A program made the position numbers and the translations under genes. A stretch of DNA of 64,000 nucleotides from Gnetum montanum (lineage: Eukaryota > Streptophyta > Gnetopsida > Gnetales > Gnetaceae). This document shows positions 47,417 through 57,040 of this stretch, piece after piece (within the stretch, counting starts at the first letter, position 1; each line of letters begins with the position of its first letter). Below the pieces are notes generated by a model. It saw only the letters and a program-made list of their open reading frames with translations. It did no database searches and had not been told where the DNA came from. The stretch is taken from the NCBI GenBank assembly GCA_015680685.1, contig MNCI01011158.1, forward strand, positions 75,268 through 139,267. The letters are read 5' to 3'.

Positions 47417-48149
47417 CTAAAAATTTAGTGCTAGAACCTTGAAAATTTCAAAGTAGAACAATTTTGATCTTGAATCCATGGGCCTTGAGAAAAGGATCTA
47501 AAGCATCTTGGGTAGTCTTGCCAATCACTAGGGACTTAGGATGTCTATTACTCAATTGAAAATAATGAAAATGGATGGTAAAATGTGTAACAAGTAGAAC
47601 CAACACCAAAATAAAGTTGCAGAAAATAAGCAAGAATGTATGCCAAAACAATGCAAAATCTGTATTAATTCATGAAAAAATATAGGTTTAGAGAGTATAA
47701 TATATGAAACTATTGTTTTTCTACTACTTCTTGTAGAATAGTAATGAAATTTTGGTGTAGGGGTTGACAGTGTGTGGTCTTTAGTCCTTCCATATTTTCC
47801 TAGTTTAGTTGTTTTATTTGCAACTAGTTCTTAGTATCTTTAGTGATCTACTCTTGAAGATGACTTTGGACTTTTAGATCTCTTTGCTCTTAAAGGTCTC
47901 AAGTTTGGTGAATTGTAAAAATTATTTCAAAATTTGGGAGATGAAATGGTTTTTGACTTATGGTAATATGCACTACGCTAAAATTTTTAATGTTCAAACA
48001 AATGTAAATATGTCATTGGTGTCAGATTTATCATTGTTGATTCTACCATGATTGTTGACAGATTTCTTGCATATTTCTACAAACGTTGCAATGTTTATGG
48101 CATATTTTAATAGTTCATGAGTGAATATAGTTGATTTTTTCTTGTCTCC
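47417..48149. other. No recognised feature
   Basis: Low-complexity AT-rich DNA. It may be the distal 3' end or LTR of the minus-strand Tat-C element, but no terminus was found. Confidence 0.4.
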
Positions 48150-49610
48150 TATGCTACCTCTACACACTATCTAGCATGTGGATCTACAATGCTTAGAGTA
48201 TAGGTTGAAAGTCAAAATCCTGTGCACTAGCCTCATACGCTAGCCAGCATATGGGCTTCAGATTACTAGCATATAGAGTGGGAATAATGATTTTTACAAC
48301 TTTCAAATCATATTTTAACATTCTTAAGTTAGAACATGAGGCATTTGTAGCAATACAGAACCATATGCAAGATTTTTGGAAGAAAAAAAGGTAATTGTAT
48401 TTGCCTTAACTTTTTCAACTAAATTATAAATAATTTTGGCTATGGGTTTTAATATGAATTTTCTTCAAGGTGTTTCATTGGCCCCTATGTGTTGATGTTT
48501 TGAGTATTAAACTAAGATACATTGATAAAGAATGTGAAACACCACTGCAGTTTAATCATCAATGCTTCCTCTCCATGCTTGATTCTATATGTGTCAAATC
48601 GTGCCAAGGAGTGCTCATGATGGTGAAATAAGTTCATGATGTCATGTTATGATTTTGATAGGAAATAAAGGCTATAATGATTATTGGGAATGGTCACATG
48701 GGTTAACAAAGAATTTCAAATGCTAACATCATGACTATGGTATAGCAGTGATACGCTTATTGACTGAAGTAGTCTTCATGCTTTGTGCTTGAACTACAAG
48801 TTAATTGATAATGTGTTAGAGGAACCAACACTTCACTCTAAGGATTATTTGACCATCAAGATCTTCCTTTTATTTTTTAGATATACCTAGTTTGAATTTT
48901 AGGAAAAATTGGATTTTTAGGTTTCTTGGCAATTTGCTTCCTCATTTTTTAAGAGGTGAAACCTTCATTGGGCTTCATTGCAAAGGTCGAACTTGGTTTT
49001 GTTTTCTCATTGAATGAGATGTGTTACATCCAACAAACTTGAGGTTAGAGCATGAAAAAGGAGATTTCACATGACCATAGTGCATGAATGTCAAACATAG
49101 GTTTTCATTGTTGTTAGGTTACGGAAGATTGTAATTGGGCTATGGGATTACAACTCAAGAGGGATAATAGAAGTGATGTGATATAAATTCTTGATACAAC
49201 AGGATAGTCTCACCAAATATTGCATATCAAGGTGACATGGTAACTCATTGTTGTAATGAGTTTCACCTTGTGATGACTCTAGGATTCATCCTACAAGAAT
49301 AATTCAAAGAGAACATGAAACAGGTCAAAGTATACATGTTATTATAAGAGATTGCATAAGGCCACATGAGATAACAAGTAGAGTACATGCCATTATAGGC
49401 TACAATTGGTACAACATGAGAGATTTGTATTTTTCTTCATAGATGTATACAAAGTTTCTAGTTCATTTATTATGCCAAAAAGAGTTATGACATCATGCAG
49501 CCTCACTTGTTGTAGGTCATTGTGGTTATTAACATCGATCATTCATTCCAACTTGTGAATAATGGTAAGAAAGGCCAACAAAACTAAAAGGAACATGTCA
49601 ATGTTAGAAG
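48150..49610 (-). other. Tat-C 3' region (after integrase position)
   Basis: The reverse complement of about 48850-49610 aligns with 27166-27900 (landmarks TGGATGAATGATTTACATTG, CTCATGTGGCCTTATGCAATC), and about 48350-48750 aligns loosely with 62130-62260 of Tat-B (CCCATTATAGCC, CATCATGA). At 48170-48280 lies a stray satellite-like piece, CTAGCCAGCATATGGGCTTC, the core of the 183-bp family. Non-coding. Confidence 0.65.
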
Positions 49611-49866
49611 TAATTGAGGACTATGTGATGACTTTAATGTTGCTTTGTAAATATTTGATGATGTCCTAAACAAACTTAGGTTCTGGTGAGGAACTTGGTT
49701 TCATTCGTTTTCTTATCACCATTGTAGTTTAGATGGGAATTTTGACCAAGGACCCTCTATGATATTTTTCACTTCAAGGTAAATGGTAATTAGGATGCTT
49801 CATGATATTAAAGTTGTATGGTAGAATGACTTTGAAGCTTGATAAAGTGTCTTTAGTCAACTATGT
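49611..49866 (-). pseudogene. Tat-C pre-RT segment, rest of pol deleted
   Basis: The minus strand reads EPKFV-DIIKYLQSNIKVIT, the counterpart of MAQDIIKIF-DNIKVFSY in Tat-A. Directly after it (about 49610) the sequence continues as the region that follows integrase in Tat-A (27166 on). About 3.1 kb covering RT, both RNase H domains and integrase is therefore missing. Upstream the element is interrupted by the Athila insertion 49867-52795. Confidence 0.6.
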
Positions 49867-50730
49867 TGATGGGATGTCATTGACATGACCTTGTCGATGA
49901 GATTCTATCGATATAGGGTTTCCAATGTTGACATGTACTTGTCAACATGGCATCCTAGTAGGTCTAGAAATATGGCACCCCATTCATGTTAATGTTGGTT
50001 AGAATTTTAGTTTCTAGCAGAATTCTTGTAGTTTGTTTTTGTAAGAGATAGAATAATTTTCTAAGTGCCTGCAGTAGGAGTCAAGGAGTGTATAGATCTT
50101 TATTTGACCATTTTTGTACTTGAGCATTGTAGTATATGTTTCAGTAAAGATGAGATTTTTGATAAACCTTATAGCATTTGGACTAGCTTAATGATTTATT
50201 TATGCATTTATTATTTTCATTAATTAAGTAAATAATTAAGCTAGAATGATTAAGACTTTAAGTAATTAATTAATTAAGATAAATAGAGTAGCATACATAA
50301 CTATGATCACTTTGAGCATACATATAATACTTGGTAATTCCAATAGTGCTTAAGGCTTGGTTGCTTAGTAGCATTGTACATGTTTAAGATGTGTACAAAA
50401 AGTGGGATCGGATACTTATGTTAGGATAATTAGTTATTAATCAGCAATTAAATTAGTTGAATTTGTTAATCAACTTATTTTCAATCTATTACCAACCTTA
50501 GGAAAATAAAATATAAAAGAATGAAAATCATGTATCTCAATTACACTTAACTGTACAACTGAGCCTCACAAGTGTAGTTGGGAAGACAATGATCATTCCA
50601 CGATTAGATTCACATTCTAGATTGAATCATGTGTATGAGAACACTAGGAATCCATGAAATTTGACCAAATCACACATGAACACCATAGTGATTCATATGG
50701 TTGGGTGTAGGGATACCTTGTTACTCATCA
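49867..50730 (+). repeat. Athila 5' LTR (nested element)
   Basis: Starts TGATGGGATGTCATTGACA and ends TTACTCATCA. It shares with the other LTRs the blocks CAGTAGGAGTCAAGGAGTG, AGTAGCATACATAA and GATTCATATGGTTGGGTGTAG. The exact first base could be 49864 (TGTTGATGGG). Confidence 0.85.
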
Positions 50731-50749
50731 TTAGTGTTGTTGCTAGGGA
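50731..50749 (+). promoter_or_regulatory. Athila primer-binding site, tRNA-Asp type, decayed
   Basis: TTAGTGTTGTTGCTAGGGA against the consensus TGGCGCCGTTGCCGGGGA. The changes are mainly C-to-T and G-to-A. Confidence 0.8.
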
Positions 50750-50886
50750 TTCTTAGCCAGTACTGTATGCTATGAATCTATGATTAGTGAAAATTACTCA
50801 ACATCATTAAAATGAATCCAAAAAAGTTAAATTATAACAATTAATCAAAACTATACTATAAGAACATTGAGAAACTATTTCTAACA

Positions 50887-52028
50887 AAAATGTCTTCACT
50901 TAGTTAAGATGGGACAACAAAGAGGAGGAGAGTCCACTCTTTGATCAATCTCCTGATGAACTCCTCTTTGTTGGAGCAATGAATGACCAAGTACTTGTAG
51001 AACTAAAATGGTATGATGGCATCCTCACTTATCTTCTCACTCAAAAGATACCTCAAGATCTAAACTAGAGGAAGAAATAACAATTTCTTCATCAGGCCAA
51101 GTGTTTCATGGAAATTAACAAATATCTTAACAATGTGTGCACTGATGTCCTAGTTCATTGGTGTGTCGCTAATTTTAATCAACTATGCATTCTCCAAGAT
51201 GCTCATGAGGGCCCTTGCAGAGGCCATTATGTAGGAAGACACATGGTCATTAAAATCCTGATGGTAGGGTACTATTGGCCAATAGTCTTAAGACATGTCC
51301 ACCAATTTGTTTGATCTTGTAAACACTATTAATGAGATGGTGGGATGATCATGTGAATGGAGGAACCTCAAAAATGGATCCAACCATTGGAACCCTTTGA
51401 CATGTGGGGCATAGACTTCATGGATTCCATCACACCCATGTCCAATGAAAAGGCATACATGATCATTATTGTTGACTACATTACTAAATGGGTAGAAGTA
51501 GTAATCATCATCGGTTGTACATAATCCACTACTATTTGGTTTTATCAAAAACATATTCTAAATAGGTTTTGGATGCCACATGCATTGATTTCTAACAATG
51601 GAATGCATTTCATAGGCATGACTTTTCACAAGCTCATGCAACGCTTGGGGGTTGAACATAAAGTAACAACACCCTACCACCCCTAAGCCAATGGTCAAGC
51701 AGAGGTTAATAATAGGGAGAATACAAAGATCTTAATGAGAATTATTAGCAAATATAGGAGAAATTTGAGCAAAAAACTCAACAATGCCCTCTAGGCCTAC
51801 TGCTCAACATGGAAACTCCCTATAGGCTACTCTCCCTATGAGCTAGTTTGTGGGAAATTACCAATACTTCCTATTTAATCCAAGCTCTATAGACTTTCAA
51901 CAGCCTATGACATGGATCTTGACTTGAGTCTAGCACAAAGAGAATGATTGATTAACCTTAACGTGCTAGATAAAAATCAATTAGTGGCTTGGTGCTTGAA
52001 TGAAGTGCACAAGGCAGAATTCTTGTAG
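50887..52028 (+). pseudogene. Athila integrase fused to gag start
   Basis: ATG at 50887 (MSSL) corresponds to the gag start of the other Athila copies (MSSSSS, MASSHE), then about a dozen bases later the sequence jumps to the linker before integrase: EEESPLFDQSPDELLF (about 50915-50965). Integrase follows: the zinc finger region with HEGPCRGHYVGRHMVIKILM and GYYWPI (about 51205-51280), the core FDMWGIDFM (about 51400, Asp kept), VDYITKWVEVV, ALISNNGMHFIG (about 51585; Asp of SDNG reads Asn) and ANGQAEVNNRE (about 51690; Glu kept), then WKLPIGYSPYELVCGKLPIL (about 51810-51870). It ends EVHKAEF then a stop at the junction with LTR-like sequence. Confidence 0.9.
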
Positions 52029-52079
52029 TGCACCAACATTATCTAACTGAAATTCTAACCAACATTATCAATCAATTGC

Positions 52080-52795
52080 TAGTATAATTCTTGTAGTTTG
52101 TTTTCATAAGAGATAGGATAATTTTCTAACTGCTCATAGTAGGAGTCAAGGAGTGTACAGATCTTTATTCAAGCATTGTTATACCTGAGCACCATAGTGT
52201 GTGTGGTGATAAAGATAAGCTTTTTGATAAACCTTGCAACACTTGGATTAGCTTAATGATTTACTTATGCATTTAGTATTTTCATTAATTAAGTGATTAA
52301 TTAAGCTAAAAATATTAATACTTTAAGTAATTAATTAATTAATCTAAATAGAGTAGCATACATAAGTATGACCATTTCAAGCATACGTATAACACTTCAA
52401 AATCCTACTAGGGCTTAACACTTGGTTTCCCAGCAATGTTGTATGAGTTCAAGATGTGTATAGAAAGTGGGACCAGATGCTTATGTTAAGATAGTTATTT
52501 ATTAATTAGCAATTAAATTAGTTTAACTAGTTAATCAATTTATTCTTATTATATTACCAACCTTAGGCAAACAAAATATAAAATAATGAAAATGATGTGC
52601 ATCAATTATACTTAACCATACAACTGAGCTTGATAAGTGTAGTTGGAAAGACAATGATCGTTCCATGATTAGATTCACCTTCTAGGTTGAATCTTGTGTA
52701 TGAGAACATTAGGAATCCCTATAAATTCATTGAATCCTATGTGAATGCCTTAGTGATTCATATGGTTGGACATAGGGGTACCTTGCCACTTATCA
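52080..52795 (+). repeat. Athila 3' LTR (nested element), 5'-truncated
   Basis: Aligns with 50016-50730 and ends CACTTATCA. About the first 150 bp of the LTR are missing. Between the integrase end (52028) and the LTR is about 55 bp of filler that contains GAAATTCTAACCAACATT, the reverse complement of an LTR segment at about 49990. Confidence 0.87.
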
Positions 52796-53000
52796 AAGCT
52801 CAAGGTTTAGATATTCAAGGTCCACTTGGTTAAAAAACATCATGAAAATGATCTATTTAGGCATTTAGGCTAGTCGAATTTGCTTTCCCATCCTTCTAGT
52901 CAAAATAAGCACATCAAGTGGCATCTATATGGTATAAATGCTAAAAAATGTTAAAATAATGCAAGACACTATAACGATAAAGCAAAGTAAGGAAAAATAA
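52796..53000 (-). other. Tat-C conserved block before RT, acceptor-like
   Basis: The reverse complement aligns with 23600-23820 of Tat-A (GTCTTGCATTATTTTAACATT, then TGCTTATTTTGACTAG, then GACCTTGAATATCTAAACC). It has the same pyrimidine-rich lead and AG end. Confidence 0.6.
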
Positions 53001-53200
53001 GGCTAGAACATGGTAAAAAAAAGGTCAAATAAGGTATAGTATGGTGGAATGAGATAGGAGGATATTCAAAGTATTGCAAAAGGACATTAAATGATGTTAG
53101 AGGATGCCAAATGATGATAAAAAATAGGTCAAACAAGGTCAAATGTGATTGAATATGGTCTAAAGTAGTAATATTTAATTTTTTAGTTGATTTCCTAATC
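53001..53200 (-). repeat. (TTTGACATCAT)n array, Tat-C copy
   Basis: The reverse complement gives TTTGACCTTG, CATCATTTGGCATCC and AACATCATTTAATG, the same short repeat family as 22860-23480 but shorter and more decayed. Confidence 0.65.
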
Positions 53201-53329
53201 AAAATAAAGCAAAATATGGTGAGAATAGGTTATAAAATAGGCTACAAGTTGTTAAAATATCTAAAAGTATAATAAAAAATAATTGAAATAGGGCAAAACT
53301 TGTGTAAACTGGTTGTAAACTATTTGAAA

Positions 53330-54325
53330 GCTAGCTTTTTCAAAATACTAAAGTCTTAAATCCTTAGCATGTAGGACTTGTTTCCTCAGTGTGTGGGCAG
53401 TCTAGACTATCATCCTAGCATGTGGAACCTAGATCCCTAGCATGTGAAGGATCCTTAACAAGTTTGGAGCTTGTTCTACTCAGTATGACATTCTCTAAGC
53501 TATGTAGTGTTAGTGTAGGGCTTGTCAGAGTGTCTTGGACTAGGAATTAGCAAGCTTGGGCTGAGTTCTTACTTGTTAAACCTCCACATGTTGAATGCAC
53601 ATGTTGGCTAATATCCTAGCATATGGGAGTAGGCCATGTAGTTTCCAGGTGGTTTCAACTTAGTTTCTAGCATTCTTGGGCTCTTGTGATAGCTTCTAGA
53701 TGCTATAGAAGGGTTTGGATACCTGGTATGACCATTTTGAGATTGTTTTAGGCTAAGATAAAGCTTGTTTATGGCCCATGCATTGGCCCATATGGCACTT
53801 GGGTTGCTAGTGTATAGACTTAAGTATTTGATTTAGAAAGTATCTTTCAACTCATTTTTGACTATTATAAGCTTTTGGCATCAGTGTAGTGGCCTGGGAG
53901 GTAAGAAGACTTGGTTTTGAGGATGGTTTGAGCTAGTAGAAGATTTATAAGGGATCCACCTATTGGCCCATACACTGGGTAGCATATGGAACCATGACCC
54001 CAACATACAATAGACTAACTCCTAGTTTTGTGGAGTTCCTAGGGTTGGTCCTTTTTCTATAACATGCTTCTAAGGTAGGACATAGTTTTTTGTGTTAAAA
54101 ATGACTATTCTAAATTAAAAGAATTAAAAAAAAAACGTTTTTTTGACACCCATGTGCTAGCCAATATATGGAGCTAAGTGCGCCAACGTATGAAGACCAA
54201 AATTCAACTTTTCTTGGCTTAAATAAGGTTAAATGATAGCTTGAATTTCCATTTAGGATTCCCATTCTTCACTAGTCAAATTTCTAGTAATTTTAAGTAC
54301 TTTAAACCTATCAAACCCCCAAACA

Positions 54326-54356
<31 letters not shown>

Positions 54357-55720
54357 ACCCACCNCTAGCTAGCATATGGGGCCAATTTGCCTTGCTTGTG
54401 GGATAGATGTTAGCTGATTTTGGGCTCATTTGACTTGGTTTTGATGGGTTTCACTGATACCTATGCCTAGGGTTCAATAATTTGTGTGGTGTTTCTAATG
54501 ACATTCTAGACTAAAATAAGGTTGTTTTATGGCTCATACACTATCCAACATATGGCACCTCCCCTACCAATGTATGAGGTTAAAATTTTAGCTTACAATG
54601 TCTTTTTGACCAATATTTTTGCTCCTCAAGGTCTTCTATTTAGTGTCTATGGTTTTTATGCTAAAAATGACTTTCTTAATATCATGGGAAGGTAAGGAAA
54701 ATTATTTTTATTACTCACATGCTCCCCATAAGCTAGCTAGTGTATGGACTTCATGTGCCAAACATATAAGGCTTAAAATATTCTCCTAAGGGCTGAAAAT
54801 TGGTTAACGTTTTGGCCTACCTTATGCCTTAGCCTCTTGATCTTCTACTAGTCAATTTGAAGTTATTTTGAGCCAAGGAAATTGGTCAAAAATCTTCCAC
54901 ATGCTTTTCATATGATAGCTAGCATATGGGCTTCATGTACTCAACCTACAAGGCTTAAATTTAACTTTTAAGAATTGAAAAGTGGTGTTTAGGCTTATCT
55001 TATGCCTTGGGTCTTTTCTCTTCCACCAATCAATTTTTAAGTCATTCTGAACTAAGAAAACTGGTCAAAAGCCTTCAACATGTTCCTCATATGTTGGCCA
55101 GTTCCCAGAATATAAGGCCTAAATTCACCTTTTAAGGGTTGAAATGTGGTTAAAGTTTTGACTTATCTTATTCCTTGGGACTTTTAACTTCCACTAGTTG
55201 ACTTTTAAGTCATTTTGAGCTAAGGAAATTAGTCAAAAACTTCATACATGCTTCCCATATGCTGGCCAACATATCACTTCATCTGCTTAGCATATAAGGA
55301 TTACATTTAGCTTTTAATGGTTGAAAATTAGTAAAATTTTGGGCTTGTATTATGCCTTATGTATCTGGGCTTTCACAAGTTGACTTTTATGTCATTTTGA
55401 GCCAATAAAACTAGTGAAAAATCTCCTACATGCTTTCCATATGCTGGCTAGCATATGGGCTTCATATGCCTAGTGTATGGGCTAAATATTAACTAGTTTT
55501 TATCCTTTTTTTCTTATCTTTCTAGAGCTCCAAGACTACCAATGCATTTAGATAAGGTTTAGGGTTGAGATTGTTAATTTTTTGAGGTTGTTTAAGGTCA
55601 TAAAAGACCTAGTTGAATCCCATACATTGGATAGCATGTGGAGCTCATGCATCTAGTATGTGAAGTGGTTATCAATCTTTTTTGGCCTATTTTGGCTTGT
55701 TTTCTAGTATCTAGGAGGTT
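53330..55720. repeat. About 183-bp degenerate satellite, 13 units
   Basis: A core such as CATATGCTGGCTAGCATATGG recurs. It is partly palindromic (CATATGCTGGC / GCTAGCATATG). Core positions are about 53416, 53618, 53808, 53980, 54161, 54370, 54547, 54739, 54919, 55100, 55267, 55449 and 55632, a mean step of about 185 bp. The last five units are the most alike and share CTTTTAAGGGTTGAAAA, CTTATGCCTTGGG, TTGACTTTTAAGTCATTTTG and TGGTCAAAAA. The array lies in the Tat-C spacer between protease and RT and is inverted relative to 21530-22600. Confidence 0.85.
54327..54364. repeat. Poly-C run with an N
   Basis: Thirty C in a row, then ACCCACCNC. It lies inside one satellite unit and makes that unit longer than its neighbours. 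It may be partly a sequencing or assembly artefact. Confidence 0.85.
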
Positions 55721-55944
55721 CTTGTGATAGCATTTGGAGTTTTAAGATGATATAATGCCTTGTGGACCATCTCAAGCCAAAGTTAGAGTTTAAGAATCAA
55801 GCTACAAGTAATGTAAAATAATATAAAAGGGAAGACCAAAAAGTTATGTAATAATATGATAAATTTCAAAAAAAGCATCATTGTAAAAATTGGTCATCAT
55901 ATGCATGTAAAGACAAGAAAGAGAGGTTTTATATTCACTAGTTT

Positions 55945-56290
55945 TTAGGCCTTGTCAAGCCATCATGTTGTGAGTTTTAGGCCTTAGTGGGCCATGTGTT
56001 ACCAGTTTTAGGCCTTGGTAGGCCATGTTTTGCTAATTTTAGGCCTTGGTTGCCCGTGGGTTGTTAGTTTTAGGCCTTAGAAGGCCATGGGTTGGTATTT
56101 TTAGGCCTTAAAGGGCTATGGGTTTCTAGTTTTAGGCCTTATCAAGTCTTGGGTTACTAGTTTTAGGCCTTAGTGGGTAGTGGAATGCTACTTTTAGGTC
56201 TTAGTGGACCGTTGGTTGCTTGTTTTAAGCCTTTGTAGGCCATGGGTTGCTAGTTTTAGGCCTACAGGCCATGGTATTACTAGTTTACCA
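55945..56290 (-). repeat. TAGTTTTAGGCCTTGGTAGG minisatellite, about 11 units
   Basis: Units of about 31 nt, of the form TAGTTTTAGGCCTTGGTAGG followed by CCATGGGTTGC on the plus strand, are repeated about 11 times with moderate divergence. Relative to Tat-C (minus) the orientation is GGCCTAAAACTA, the same as in Tat-A (15172) and Tat-B (61195). Confidence 0.9.
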
Positions 56291-56599
56291 AGTGCAAGAT
56301 AGTATTGAAAAAAAAATATAGGAATCAAATAGACACCAACACATGGTATAAGTTCACAAAAATAGGCAAGAAAGAGTTAACAAGGGAGGGGACCGAATGT
56401 TAATTTTGAACTTATTATTGGATCCTTAATATATCCAAATACCTCTTCTACATGATTCTATGCTTATCATCTCTTATGTTTAGTATGGAAAGCTATAGAC
56501 ATTTTCATTGGTCATTCCAAGTTATAGAGATGGTGTTGCTAACATTGTAGTTGCTCTTATTGTTGGTCCTAGTCTAAGTATTGAGAGTTTCCTCTTGAA

Positions 56600-57040
56600 A
56601 CTCCACCTCCAAACCTTAGTTAATGTTGACATTGGTGATAGATGGTGAACATGTGTTTTCCTCATGAATAACAATTTTACCACTTTCATATGGTAAATGG
56701 ATCTCTTGATGTATAGGAGATGAGACCATAAGAAGCTTAGCCAACCATGGCCTTCCTAGGATCAAGTTGAAGGTAAGTATCTCTTCAACCACTAGGAGGT
56801 TGGTAGACCTGGGAAATTGTTCATTAGTTGCAAAATCCAAGGAAATAGAACCTCTTATGACTACTTGTGATATGTTGAATGACTTAAGTGCTAAGGTAGT
56901 GGTTTCTCGAATGTTTTTGGTTAAGCCTAGTTTCTAAACAATAGTGCATAGTATTATGTTGATCATTGCCCTATCATCCACATGAACATGATGAATCTTA
57001 TACCTATCTATACATATAGTAATGAGGAAGGGAGCATATA
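56600..57040 (-). pseudogene. Tat-C protease
   Basis: The minus strand reads HVDDRAMINIILCTIV (about 56985-56940), the position of the catalytic D-S/T-G-S-x-x-N-I with Ser-Gly changed to Asp-Arg. Then an open frame 56840-56616 has NLLVVEEILTFNLILGRPWL and SSPIHQEIHLPYESGKIVIH. The ILGRPWL signature is intact. It is preceded by gag and followed by the minisatellite and satellite, not by RT. Confidence 0.85.

Larger units (their letters stand above)
49867..52795 (+). mobile_element. Athila element, gag-RT deleted, nested in Tat-C
   Basis: It has a 5' LTR (49867-50730), primer site, start of gag fused to the RNase H-integrase linker, integrase, and a 5'-truncated 3' LTR (52080-52795). The surrounding DNA is Tat-C on both sides: the sequences abutting the element (AAGCTCAAGG on the right; AGTCAAC on the left) correspond on the minus strand to adjoining sequence in Tat-A near 23810, which acts as the empty site. 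A clear 5-bp target duplication is no longer readable. Confidence 0.85.
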
